A stretch of 42,128 nt of DNA, taken from positions 1-42,128 of the forward strand of contig DATCKN010000060.1 of NCBI GenBank assembly GCA_036562185.1. Reading direction: 5' to 3'. Under the pieces are notes generated by a model. The model did no database searches, had not been told where the DNA came from, and saw nothing but the letters and a program-made list of their open reading frames with translations. Origin of the DNA: Thermoclostridium sp036562185. Its GTDB lineage: Bacteria > Bacillota > Clostridia > DSM-8532. The position numbers and the translations under genes are program-made. Below are positions 25,547 to 34,209 of the stretch, piece by piece; the stretch's first letter is position 1, and the number at the start of each line of letters is the position of its first letter.

Positions 25547-26743
25547 ATGGACGTAAGAAAAATCAGGAACAGCTATGAGCATACAATATACGCCTGTTAT
25601 ATTGGCTATATTACGCAGGCGATTATAAACAATTTCGCACCGTTACTGTTTTTAACATTCCAAAGTTCGTATGATCTGACCATCGATAAGATAACGTTAA
25701 TAACAACTGTTAATTTTTTGGTCCAGCTGCTGGTAGACCTGGTTTCAACAAAACTGGTGGACAAGATTGGATATCGGGTATCGGCAATATGTGCTCACTT
25801 TTTTACAGGCATTGGGTTATTGGGAATGGCCTTTTTACCCGACCTGTCTGCGTCTGCGTATACAGGTTTGATTGTTTCTATTGTACTTTATGCCATAGGC
25901 GGAGGTCTTATTGAGGTAATTATCAGTCCCATCGTTGAAGCGTGCCCTACAGAAAAAAAAGAAGCTGCAATGAGCCTGTTGCATTCCTTTTACTGCTGGG
26001 GCCATGTCGGTGTAGTTTTGGTTTCCACTGCATTTTTTGCTTTAGCGGGTATAAATAATTGGAGATTGCTCTCCTGTATCTGGGCTATTATACCATTGGC
26101 CAATTTGCTGTATTTCACCCAGGTGCCGATATATCCTGTAGTGAAAGAAAATGAAGGGCTTTCGGTGAAAGCGCTTTTCAGCAAAAAAATCTTCTGGCTG
26201 ATTATGCTTCTAATGGTGTGTGCAGGAGCTTCGGAACAGGCAATGAGTCAATGGTCATCTGCATTTGCAGAGTCAGGGCTGAAAGTATCAAAAACAACAG
26301 GCGACCTCGCAGGGCCTTGTATCTTTGCAGCATTAATGGGAACTGCCAGAGCCCTTTATGGAAAATACAGCGATTACATTCCGCTTAAGAAAATGATGAT
26401 ACTAAGTGCAGTACTGTGTATCATCAGTTATTCCCTGGCCACGCTGACAGGGAATGCTGCGTTAGGTTTTATAGGCTGTGCCCTGTGCGGTTTTTCGGTA
26501 GGCATATTTTGGCCGGGAACATTCAGTATTGCGGCTAAAATTATACCGGCCGGAGGCACGGCAATGTATGCCCTGATGGCTCTTGCGGGGGATTTAGGCT
26601 GTTCAGCGGGGCCAACACTTGTCGGGTTTGTGGCAAATGCCAGAAATGGCATGTTAAGTGCCGGGCTTCTGATGGCAATGGTCTTTCCAATATTAATGCT
26701 AACCGGGCTTTTGGTGTTGAAAAGAAATAAAAATGCCGGATAA
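25547..26743 (+). CDS. Major facilitator superfamily transporter
   Basis: The 398-residue protein has about twelve hydrophobic helices in two halves, with a central loop near residue 205. The motif between helices 2 and 3 is recognisable as DLVSTKLVDKIGYR. The overall look, with an N-terminal acidic/aromatic helix and GGGLIEVIISPIVEACP, is close to the sugar-type (FucP-like) MFS carriers of Firmicutes. Substrate and direction are not known. The ATG is preceded by AAGGG. Its own promoter and a palindrome lie upstream, which suggests ligand-controlled repression. Confidence 0.85.
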   Translation: MDVRKIRNSYEHTIYACYIGYITQAIINNFAPLLFLTFQSSYDLTIDKITLITTVNFLVQLLVDLVSTKLVDKIGYRVSAICAHFFTGIGLLGMAFLPDLSASAYTGLIVSIVLYAIGGGLIEVIISPIVEACPTEKKEAAMSLLHSFYCWGHVGVVLVSTAFFALAGINNWRLLSCIWAIIPLANLLYFTQVPIYPVVKENEGLSVKALFSKKIFWLIMLLMVCAGASEQAMSQWSSAFAESGLKVSKTTGDLAGPCIFAALMGTARALYGKYSDYIPLKKMMILSAVLCIISYSLATLTGNAALGFIGCALCGFSVGIFWPGTFSIAAKIIPAGGTAMYALMALAGDLGCSAGPTLVGFVANARNGMLSAGLLMAMVFPILMLTGLLVLKRNKNAG

Positions 26744-26871
26744 ATTGTGGGATGCCACCGTCCTTTCGAAAACGGTACAACACATGTATGCCTGGTTGGC
26801 CTGAATCAGATTAAACGTCGTAATATGCAGATTGTTTGTATTGTTATTGCGGGTAATGCATGTTATGATTA

Positions 26872-26900
26872 TTGCCATGTTATGCTAATATGTATATAAT
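26872..26900 (+). promoter_or_regulatory. Promoter of the cupin-EFR1 operon
   Basis: TTGCCA at 26872-26877 and a consensus TATAAT at 26895-26900 are 17 bases apart, 46 bases before the cupin start codon. Confidence 0.8.
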
Positions 26901-26945
26901 TCTTTAATAAAAAGTAAACTAAACCAAAGTGGAGAGGGGATAATT

Positions 26946-27296
26946 ATGATTAAAAGAATGTCTGAGATGAAAACAGAAATCAGGGAGCAGATGAGAGGCG
27001 GAAAAGGAAGCGTAGAACTGATTCATATATTAAATAAGGAAGAAATGAAAGGCAAGGTTCGCCTTTTTGCAAAGATAGTTTTAAACCCGGGTTGTTCAAT
27101 AGGTTTGCATGAGCATGTGGATGAAGAAGAAGCCTACTACATTATTAAAGGAAAAGGGACGGTTACAGATAACGGAACGACCACTACAGTCCAGGCAGGG
27201 GATGTAATTCTGACGGGAGACGGCGCATCCCATTCCATCGAAAATACAGGGGATGAGCCGTTGGAGTTTGTTGCCGTGGTTATGCTGTACAACTGA
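26946..27296 (+). CDS. Small cupin-domain protein
   Basis: The 116-residue protein is a single conserved beta-barrel cupin. Motif 1 (GLHEHVDEEEAYYIIKGKG) offers the two His and the Glu that bind a metal, and motif 2 (GDVILTGDGASHSIENTG) gives the last His. Such stand-alone cupins are often sugar- or metabolite-binding isomerases or sensors; the substrate here is unknown. GGAGAGGGG precedes the ATG. It is 30 bases upstream of the EFR1 gene and probably cotranscribed. Confidence 0.88.
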   Translation: MIKRMSEMKTEIREQMRGGKGSVELIHILNKEEMKGKVRLFAKIVLNPGCSIGLHEHVDEEEAYYIIKGKGTVTDNGTTTTVQAGDVILTGDGASHSIENTGDEPLEFVAVVMLYN

Positions 27297-27326
27297 TTTT
27301 CGCATCCTTTTAAGGGGATGATTAGT

Positions 27327-28121
27327 ATGATATTTTATTTTTCAGGTACAGGAAACTCTTTGTTTGCAGCCCGAAAAACAGCAGAGACACAGGGTGAACA
27401 GCTTGTATCCATTGCCGGTGAGCTTGACAGGAACTGTTCTGTTTTAGAATACGGGTTCAGCGGGAATGATTTATTGGGTTTCGTCTTTCCTGTCTATGCA
27501 TGGGGACCGCCTGAGATTGTCCTGGATTTTATTTCGAAGATCAAGATTAGTGGAAAGCCATATATATTTTCCATTTCCACCTGTGGAGATGACGAAGGCT
27601 ATGCCACGCGTATCCTGGAAAAGGCCCTTGGCAAAAAAGGTCTTTCTGTTGACAGTGCTTTTACTGTAATCATGCCAAATAATTATATTATTGGTTTTGA
27701 TGTTGATGACAAAGAAGCGGAAACAGATAAATTGCAGAAGGCGATGGCAAGGCTTGATTCAATAAATTCGGTTATTTCAGAAAGGCGAAAGGGAGTATTT
27801 GAAATAATACCGGGAAAATTTCCCGGTATTAAGTCCTATATTATAAATCCGCTGTTTAACCGCTTTTCCAGAAGCACTGAAGGTTTTTATGCAACTGATG
27901 AATGCACCCGTTGCAGAATTTGTGAAAAAGTCTGTCCGGTACATACAATAAAAGTTAATGAAAAACCTGTTTGGGGCAAATCATGCACCCAGTGTCTTGC
28001 CTGCATACACAGGTGCCCGGTCAGTGCAATTCAGTACGGTGTGAAGACTGTTAACAAAGGCAGATATGTACATCCTGATTTGGATTCATCTGTTCACCAC
28101 AGAGCAGAAAAGAATGTGTAA
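27327..28121 (+). CDS. EFR1-family flavodoxin/ferredoxin protein
   Basis: The protein (264 residues from the chosen start) has an N-terminal flavodoxin-like domain that binds FMN (FYFSGTGNSLFAARK). The C-terminus has two [4Fe-4S] ferredoxin motifs (CTRCRICEKVCP and CTQCLACIHRCP). This is the EFR1 ferrodoxin architecture common in anaerobic Firmicutes, likely moving electrons between flavin and iron-sulfur carriers. An in-frame ATG at 27318 abuts AAGGGG, while ATG 27327 is spaced nine bases from it and is preferred. Electron partners are unknown. Confidence 0.9.
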   Translation: MIFYFSGTGNSLFAARKTAETQGEQLVSIAGELDRNCSVLEYGFSGNDLLGFVFPVYAWGPPEIVLDFISKIKISGKPYIFSISTCGDDEGYATRILEKALGKKGLSVDSAFTVIMPNNYIIGFDVDDKEAETDKLQKAMARLDSINSVISERRKGVFEIIPGKFPGIKSYIINPLFNRFSRSTEGFYATDECTRCRICEKVCPVHTIKVNEKPVWGKSCTQCLACIHRCPVSAIQYGVKTVNKGRYVHPDLDSSVHHRAEKNV

Positions 28122-28130
28122 ATAATCATT

Positions 28131-28200
28131 AAAACGGGTTTCGGATGAATTTCAAATGCTGAAAGATTTCAGCGTGCGGCAGATATCCGAAACCCGTTTT
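28131..28200. terminator. Bidirectional terminator between converging genes
   Basis: AAAACGGGTTTCGGAT at 28131-28146 is the exact reverse complement of 28185-28200. The A-run and T-run at its outer ends make it work on both strands, ending the EFR1 and serine-hydrolase transcripts. A small CTGAAA/TTTCAG stem sits in the loop. Confidence 0.85.
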
Positions 28201-28227
28201 ATTTAAGTAAAAACCTGAATGGGTTTA

Positions 28228-29361
28228 TTAAAGCCCCAGCATTTCGTAGGTAAGATCTCTTATCTTGGGATGGATTACATTATAGGCGTAACCGCATTTA
28301 AGCACATGCTGAATATAAAATATTGCCAAATTATTCGTTACATCTATTAATGCATAAGCACCTGCAGCGCCATCCCATCCGAATTCGCCCAGAGGGCTTC
28401 TTATACCGTATTTTTCTTTATCAACCAGGGTACGCACGCCAAGGCCATAGCTGTAGCCGAGCTTTCCGCGTAAATCAAAATCCTTCTTGGAGATCTCATG
28501 CATTTGATCCTGGCGCATAAGATTGATCGATTCCACCGAGATAAGCCTGTAGCCATCCTTACTTATTCCACCATGGCACATAGCGTCCAAATACAACAGA
28601 TAATCATCAAGTATTGAAATCAGACCGGCACCGCCACTTTCAAAGTTTTTCGTCAGAACATAGCGGTTACGGTTTGGCACAGGTTTTGAAGTCATGGTAC
28701 TCATATCGAATTCAAACTGATCACTCATATTGGCCTGGCGTTCGGGTGTTAATTCAAACCCTGTATTTTTCATGCCCAATGGTTTAAAAATGTATTCATC
28801 AAAGTACTCTCCCAGCTTTTTCCCGGAAACGACCTCTATTACTGCACCAAGTACATCATGGCTTAAGCTGTATTGAAAATGGGTTCCTGGTTCGAAATCC
28901 AGCGGTTCGTTTGCCAGCGCTTCTATAACCTGCCTGGTGGTGGCCTCATTATTAGTTTCTTCTTTGATTTTTATAATTGATGGTGCTTCAAGGTTGTAGT
29001 TAAGGCCGCTTTGCATCGAAAGAAGGTGCCTGATTGTCATTTGGTTTTTTGCCGGTACTATGCCATTTTCGGTTTTTACTTTTAAATTCCTGTACTCGGG
29101 AAGAAAATCCGAAACAGGAGAGTCAAGGCCAATAAGGCCCTTGTCTATAAGCTGCATTACAGCAGTACATGTAAACAGCTTGGTAGCTGAATAAAGCCAG
29201 TATGTATTTTTATCTGTTAATGGCTTTTTCCTGTCCCAGTCAGCATATCCTACGGTATGCCGGAAGACCACCTCATGGTTGTGTATTACGGCACAATCGC
29301 AACCGGGAATTCCGCATTGCTCAAGTGAGTTCAGATAATCTGCCAATATTTTTTTATTCAT
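28228..29361 (-). CDS. Serine hydrolase, beta-lactamase/class C PBP-like
   Basis: The 377-residue protein has the SxxK motif SATK (Ser58, Lys61) and a tyrosine motif YSLS (Tyr164). The C-terminal GEFGWDGAAGAYA takes the place of the third (KTG/HxG) motif. No signal peptide is visible, so it is more likely a cytoplasmic esterase or peptidase of the family than a secreted beta-lactamase. The ATG follows AGAGGAGAT on the minus strand. It is a single gene with a terminator shared with the EFR1 operon. Substrate unknown. Confidence 0.87.
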   Translation of the reverse strand: MNKKILADYLNSLEQCGIPGCDCAVIHNHEVVFRHTVGYADWDRKKPLTDKNTYWLYSATKLFTCTAVMQLIDKGLIGLDSPVSDFLPEYRNLKVKTENGIVPAKNQMTIRHLLSMQSGLNYNLEAPSIIKIKEETNNEATTRQVIEALANEPLDFEPGTHFQYSLSHDVLGAVIEVVSGKKLGEYFDEYIFKPLGMKNTGFELTPERQANMSDQFEFDMSTMTSKPVPNRNRYVLTKNFESGGAGLISILDDYLLYLDAMCHGGISKDGYRLISVESINLMRQDQMHEISKKDFDLRGKLGYSYGLGVRTLVDKEKYGIRSPLGEFGWDGAAGAYALIDVTNNLAIFYIQHVLKCGYAYNVIHPKIRDLTYEMLGL

Positions 29362-29625
29362 AAAACATCTCCTCTGTAAAACCAGAATAGTTAATGCAAT
29401 TTAATATATAGTTGATTTTATACCAAATCAGCCAACTTTTCTATAGTGACAGCGTCAATTTTCAAAAAGTATTAGAAAAAAGCTCAAAAGCAGTAATAAA
29501 AGCTTAACAATTCTGTAACGAAATTGTAAGAAAAACTATGGTAGAAATAGACAATTTATGGTATATAATATATCTTTGCCTGTCTGATATTTCGCAATTT
29601 CTGTTAATATAAGGGATAAAACAAT

Positions 29626-30600
29626 ATGATAGAGTTAAAGAATATTAACAAAACCTTTAAAGTTGCAAGGCGGAACGCCGGTTTCAGGGAAGCTGTGGGT
29701 GCTCTGTTCAGAAGAAACTATACATATATACATGCCCTTCGTGATATTTCCTTTAAAATAAAAGACGGTGAGATGGTGGGCTACATTGGCCCTAACGGAG
29801 CAGGGAAAAGCAGCACAATAAAAATAATGAGCGGAATTCTTTATCCTGACAGTGGTGAATGCATAATAGACGGCTTAGTACCATATAAGAACCGCCGGGA
29901 ACATGTCAGAAACATTGGCGTTGTGTTCGGCCAGCGTTCCCAGCTTTGGTGGGATGTACCCGTAATTGATTCATTTGAGCTTTTAAAGGATATCTATGAT
30001 ATTGATGAGCGTGTATATAGAAGCAATCTGGAAGAACTTGTTGAGCTTCTGAATCTGGGGGAAATTATAAAGACACCGGCGCGCCAGCTTAGCCTTGGAC
30101 AGAGAATGCGCTGTGAGATAGCGGCATCATTTCTTCACAATCCCGGAATATTATTTCTGGACGAACCTACAATAGGCCTTGATGCTGTATCAAAAATAGC
30201 AGTACGTGATTTTATTAAGAAAATGAACAGGGAGAAGAAGACCACAGTAATTCTGACAACTCATGATATGCAGGATATTGAAGCAATTGCCGAAAGAATA
30301 CTGCTTATCGGAAGAGGCCAGATTTTATATGATGGCTCACTTTCAGAACTGAAAACAAGAAATTCAAAAAAGAAAACATTAACTTTGGAATATAGTGGGG
30401 GCAGTTTCAGCTTAGGCAATGGTATTGATTTGGTAAGCCGCGTGGACGGCCATGCAGTTTTTCAAATTGATACTTCTGTTATCTCAATACAGGAAGCAAT
30501 AAAAGTAATTACCCAGAATGCCGATGTTAAGGATCTTTCTATAACAGGTGCAAGCATTGATGAAATAGTTGTGTCTTTATACGAGGAATTAAAAATATGA
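29626..30600 (+). CDS. ABC transporter ATP-binding protein of a three-gene exporter
   Basis: The 324-residue ATPase has a Walker A (GPNGAGKSST), a Q-loop in VVFGQRSQLWWD, a signature LSLGQRM and a Walker B ILFLDEPTIGLD. It also has a C-terminal extension of about 80 residues. That extension and the two PF06182-like permeases that follow are typical of the ABC-2 type multidrug/lipid export systems found in Firmicutes. The stop overlaps the next start by four bases. AAGGGA precedes the ATG. A TATAAT near 29567 may be the -10 box but no good -35 was found. Confidence 0.9.
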   Translation: MIELKNINKTFKVARRNAGFREAVGALFRRNYTYIHALRDISFKIKDGEMVGYIGPNGAGKSSTIKIMSGILYPDSGECIIDGLVPYKNRREHVRNIGVVFGQRSQLWWDVPVIDSFELLKDIYDIDERVYRSNLEELVELLNLGEIIKTPARQLSLGQRMRCEIAASFLHNPGILFLDEPTIGLDAVSKIAVRDFIKKMNREKKTTVILTTHDMQDIEAIAERILLIGRGQILYDGSLSELKTRNSKKKTLTLEYSGGSFSLGNGIDLVSRVDGHAVFQIDTSVISIQEAIKVITQNADVKDLSITGASIDEIVVSLYEELKI

Positions 30601-31400
30601 AGAAGTATTTTAGCTTTTTTAAAATACGGTTTATTAACGGGCTCCAATACAGGGCAGCTGCATATGCAGGGGTAGTAACCCAGTTTGCGTGGGGGTTTAT
30701 GGAGATATTGATGTTCAAGGCGTTTTATAAGGATAACCCTCACAGTTTTCCAATGGAATTTTCACAGCTGTCATCATATATATGGTTGCAGCAGGCATTT
30801 CTTGCTTTATTTATGTTGTGGATGTATGATAATGATATATTCGTGTCCATTACCAGCGGGAATGTTGCCTATGAGCTCACCCGTCCATTGGATCTGTATA
30901 ACATGTGGTTTACAAAGAATCTTGCAGTACGCCTTTCAAGGGCTGTTTTACGCTGTGTGCCCGTTCTGGCAGTGGCCGTTCTTTTGCCTGAACCTTATGG
31001 AATCGCCCCGCCCGTAAGCCTGTTTGGCTTTTTAATGTTTATCATTTCCATGATCCTTGCATTTTTGTGTTTGGTAGCATTAAGCATGTTAGTATATATT
31101 ACGGCGTTTTATACACTGTCACCAATGGGTATTCGTCTTATAGCCGCAACCCTGAATGAGTTTCTTACGGGATCAATTATTCCGTTGCCTTTTTTCCCAG
31201 AAAAGCTTAAGAAGATTATATCTTTTACGCCATTTGCGTCAATGCAGAATCTTCCGTTCAGAATATACAGCGGTAACATTGCAGGCGAAGAAATGCTCCG
31301 GGGAATACTGGTGCAGATTTTCTGGGTAGTTGCCTTAATATTTGCCGGCAGGCTCTGGATGGCACGGGCGGTAAAAAAAGTGGTGGTACAGGGAGGGTAG
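30597..31400 (+). CDS. ABC-2 family permease (first of two)
   Basis: The 267-residue membrane protein has six hydrophobic helices. Its N-terminal part AYAGVVTQFAWGFMEILMFKAFY and the segment SGNVAYELTRPLDLYNMWF are characteristic of the ABC-2 permease family that comes as two paralogous subunits with one ATPase. It is translationally coupled to the ATPase (ATGA overlap) and ends one base before the second permease. The pair most likely forms a heterodimeric pore. No substrate clue is present. Confidence 0.87.
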   Translation: MKKYFSFFKIRFINGLQYRAAAYAGVVTQFAWGFMEILMFKAFYKDNPHSFPMEFSQLSSYIWLQQAFLALFMLWMYDNDIFVSITSGNVAYELTRPLDLYNMWFTKNLAVRLSRAVLRCVPVLAVAVLLPEPYGIAPPVSLFGFLMFIISMILAFLCLVALSMLVYITAFYTLSPMGIRLIAATLNEFLTGSIIPLPFFPEKLKKIISFTPFASMQNLPFRIYSGNIAGEEMLRGILVQIFWVVALIFAGRLWMARAVKKVVVQGG

Positions 31401-31401
31401 T

Positions 31402-32178
31402 ATGAAATTATATTTTAGATATTTTTTAATACAGGTAAAAAGTCAGATGCAGTATAAAACTTCTTTTTTTATGACTGCACTGGGACAATTTATAACTTCA
31501 TTTACGGCCTTTTTAAGTATCTGTTTTTTAATGTCACGCTTTCACCAGGTGGAAGATTTTTTATACAATGAGGTTCTTTTATGCTTTGCTGCGGTCCTTA
31601 TGGCGTTTTCACTCGCTGAATGTTTTGCGCGAGGGTTCGACACATTTTCCACGATGATACGAAACGGTGAGTTTGACAGGATAATGGTGCGTCCCAGGAA
31701 TGAAATATTTCAGGTTCTCGCATCCAGAATTGAGCTTACGAGAGCAGGCAGATTCATTCAGGCTGTCATTGTTTTTGCTTATGCAATTCCCACCAGCCGG
31801 ATTACCTGGACTTTCGATAAAATCATAACTCTGATATTGATGATTATCAGCGGAACAATTATATTTTCAGGGCTTTTCCTGATTTACGCGGCACTATGCT
31901 TTTTTACAACGGAAGGGCTTGAATTTATAAACATTTTTACCGACGGAGGCAGGGAGTTTGGCCGCTATCCATTATCCATCTATGGTGAAGAAGTTTTGAA
32001 GTTTTTTACATACGTAGTTCCGCTCGCATTATTTCAGTATTATCCCCTTTTATACCTGACCGGAAGAAGTCAAAATATATTATATATGTTTTTGCCTGTT
32101 CTTGGGGTCGTGTTCATATTGCCCTGTTATGGATTATGGAGGATAGGGGTAAGACATTACAAATCCACAGGTTCATAA
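31402..32178 (+). CDS. ABC-2 family permease (second of two)
   Basis: The 258-residue protein is the partner of the preceding permease, with about six hydrophobic helices and the equivalent segment RNGEFDRIMVRPRNEIFQVL that matches the LTRPLD region of its neighbour. AGGGAGG sits directly upstream of the ATG. The operon seems to end here: 168 bases without a strong terminator lead to an ECF sigma factor gene on the same strand, so read-through is possible. Confidence 0.87.
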   Translation: MKLYFRYFLIQVKSQMQYKTSFFMTALGQFITSFTAFLSICFLMSRFHQVEDFLYNEVLLCFAAVLMAFSLAECFARGFDTFSTMIRNGEFDRIMVRPRNEIFQVLASRIELTRAGRFIQAVIVFAYAIPTSRITWTFDKIITLILMIISGTIIFSGLFLIYAALCFFTTEGLEFINIFTDGGREFGRYPLSIYGEEVLKFFTYVVPLALFQYYPLLYLTGRSQNILYMFLPVLGVVFILPCYGLWRIGVRHYKSTGS

Positions 32179-32346
32179 AAAAGAAAAATATTTTTTTACA
32201 TATCAACACTTTACTTTTTTCATTCGTTATATATTTGAAAACGGTTTTAAAAAAGATGATTTTGCATGCAAATCTCATCAGTATAATCCGGGAACAGGTT
32301 ATGGACATCTGTTGGATGATAAACGTATGATGAAGGGACAGCCGTT

Positions 32347-32799
32347 ATGATTGATTTACTTTATTCAAAGTATTATAGTGAATTGCTGCGATTTTGCTTT
32401 TCGCTTTCCCGCGATTATGTGTTTGCAGAGGATATTGTTCATGAGACTTACCTGCGTGCCCTCTCGAATGCAGACATCCTAAATGATATGCCCGAAGCAA
32501 AGTGCAGGGCATGGCTTTACAGGACAGCTAAAAACATATTTATTGATCATGTAAGAAGGTTGTCAAAAAACAGCGAACCTGTTGATGAACCTGTCAGTGA
32601 AGACGACTTTTCGAGCGTGATGGTGCAAATGATGTGCCAACAGCTTCCTGAAAGCGAACGTACATTATTCCTGCTGAGATATATTAAAGGCTACAATTCA
32701 ACCGAACTGGGGGAAATGTTTGGCATACCGCCGTCTACAGTTAGGGCAAGGCTTGCTTCTGCAAGGGAGAAATTAAGAAAAAGTTATAATGAGAACTGA
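32347..32799 (+). CDS. ECF-type RNA polymerase sigma factor
   Basis: The 150-residue protein has sigma region 2 (residues 5-70, FAEDIVHETYLRALSNAD, with the conserved MPEAKCRAWLYRTAKNIF stretch). Region 4 has a helix-turn-helix (GYNSTELGEMFGIPPSTVRA). It resembles small SigW/SigV-like factors. AAGGGA precedes the ATG. It lies 14 bases upstream of a repeat protein without any membrane helix, so it has no obvious anti-sigma factor beside it. The following protein, or one elsewhere, would have to supply control. Its regulon cannot be inferred. Confidence 0.88.
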   Translation: MIDLLYSKYYSELLRFCFSLSRDYVFAEDIVHETYLRALSNADILNDMPEAKCRAWLYRTAKNIFIDHVRRLSKNSEPVDEPVSEDDFSSVMVQMMCQQLPESERTLFLLRYIKGYNSTELGEMFGIPPSTVRARLASAREKLRKSYNEN

Positions 32800-32813
32800 A
32801 TGGAGGTATTATT

Positions 32814-34028
32814 ATGTCAAAGAAAAAACTTGTAATCAATGCGGCTGTTTGCGATGCAACGAGGACACATGAAGAAACACTTGCAGGTTATGAAAGTATT
32901 ACAATTAATTCTGCAATGCTTTTAACCACGCCCGAGACCCGCAAACTTCTTCATAATTATAATGTAATGATGAATTGCAACAATGTTCTGGAAATAGACA
33001 GTGATGTGGAAATTATTATGCAAAATGGTCATTATACGATATCTGCGTCAGATGCGGCAGGAAAAAAAGCATTCCTTTTCCTGAACGGTTCGCTGACTAT
33101 AGAGCCGGGAGCGGAAAAAGCGCTCAGCAGGTTTGTAGGTATGCATGTTAACGGAAGTGTAACATACCCGGATAGTTTGGCTCCATACCTGGGCTCACTG
33201 AAAGTTAACGGTTCTGTTAACTCATATCCAGACGATGCCATACTGTTAAGCAATACGTTTATAGTTGACAAGACATTCATAAAACGGTGTAAAAATGCAA
33301 AATATTTTGCAAGAAAGCGTGTAGTTATAATTGATAATGCCCTTGATATTGCCGGGATGGTAAATAAGGGTGCAATGTTTCTGACTAAAACCGCAATAAT
33401 TTCTGAATCGCTTGTTGATGCAGCTCTGCCTCTTTTTCAGGAAACAACCGAAATAATCACTGTTCCGGACGGATGCAGTTTCATAAACGATAGTGTCAAG
33501 CTCAACAAATCTTTGCTCATTAAGAACGGTACAAAACTTTATATCAACGGTGATCTGGCAATTGATTCCGAAGCCCGGGACCTTCTCGAAAAGATTGAAT
33601 ATTTGTATGTAAACGGGGGTGTAAGCCTGCCGGAATCACTTGAGGAGATATTTTCCAGAATTAATGCACAATACAATGAGCTGGTACTTGTACGCGGAAA
33701 GTGCATAGAAGATAAAATCAGAATTACAATTGACAGACGCATGCTGGAACAGAACCCAGAAGGAATCACGGTTAAAGATTGTGTAAACGTGATCATAGCC
33801 GAAGATGTGCCACCTGAACTGATACTTGAACGTGTTGAATTTTATGATTGTGTTAATATCAGTTGCTTCCCTGAACAGCGAAGCGCTGTTGAACAGGTAT
33901 CTGACGATGTGGTTAATATCGATGATTCGGGCAAGGGCCTTAAAGGGATGCTTAGCAATTTGATACCCAGTCTGGGAGAAAATTTGGAAGATGTGAAGAT
34001 GGTCAATGCTTCCACTTACACTTTATAA
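32814..34028 (+). CDS. Repetitive beta-rich protein of unknown function, cotranscribed with ECF sigma factor
   Basis: The 404-residue protein is not assigned to a named family. Short beta-strand units recur and end in an Asn-Gly turn: LFLNGSLTI (N91), MHVNGSVTY (N113), LKVNGSVNS (N132), LYINGDLAI (N245) and LYVNGGVSL (N267). These units are separated by helical or strand segments with Leu/Ile spacing (YPDSLAPYLGSL, LPESLEEIFSRI). The pattern suggests a beta-solenoid or bactofilin-like scaffold. It has no signal peptide or transmembrane helix, so it is cytoplasmic. GGAGG (32802-32806) gives a good start at ATG 32814. Its tight spacing after the sigma factor suggests a linked role, perhaps as a soluble regulator. 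Confidence 0.65.
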   Translation: MSKKKLVINAAVCDATRTHEETLAGYESITINSAMLLTTPETRKLLHNYNVMMNCNNVLEIDSDVEIIMQNGHYTISASDAAGKKAFLFLNGSLTIEPGAEKALSRFVGMHVNGSVTYPDSLAPYLGSLKVNGSVNSYPDDAILLSNTFIVDKTFIKRCKNAKYFARKRVVIIDNALDIAGMVNKGAMFLTKTAIISESLVDAALPLFQETTEIITVPDGCSFINDSVKLNKSLLIKNGTKLYINGDLAIDSEARDLLEKIEYLYVNGGVSLPESLEEIFSRINAQYNELVLVRGKCIEDKIRITIDRRMLEQNPEGITVKDCVNVIIAEDVPPELILERVEFYDCVNISCFPEQRSAVEQVSDDVVNIDDSGKGLKGMLSNLIPSLGENLEDVKMVNASTYTL

Positions 34029-34082
34029 AATGCAAATTGAACGAGTATTTACTTATCAATTCTATAAATTATAAGCAACCTG

Positions 34083-34124
34083 GGCAAAGCCGGGGTTTAC
34101 GGAAAATAACCCGGCTTTGCCTTT
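34083..34124 (+). terminator. Intrinsic terminator after the sigma/repeat-protein pair
   Basis: GGCAAAGCCGGG starting at 34083 pairs with CCCGGCTTTGCC ending at 34121, followed by TTT. The stem is 12 or more base pairs and GC-rich. Confidence 0.85.
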
Positions 34125-34209
34125 AATATTTTTTAAATGTCGAAAACATTTCCATTATGCCGGGGATAATTGGATTTATTTCATTTGCAGGTTCATTCAT
34201 GTTTAGAAG

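Noticed and set aside
26751..26812. Short ATG frame between the MFS and cupin genes
   Set aside because: No Shine-Dalgarno sequence and it precedes the clear promoter of the next operon.
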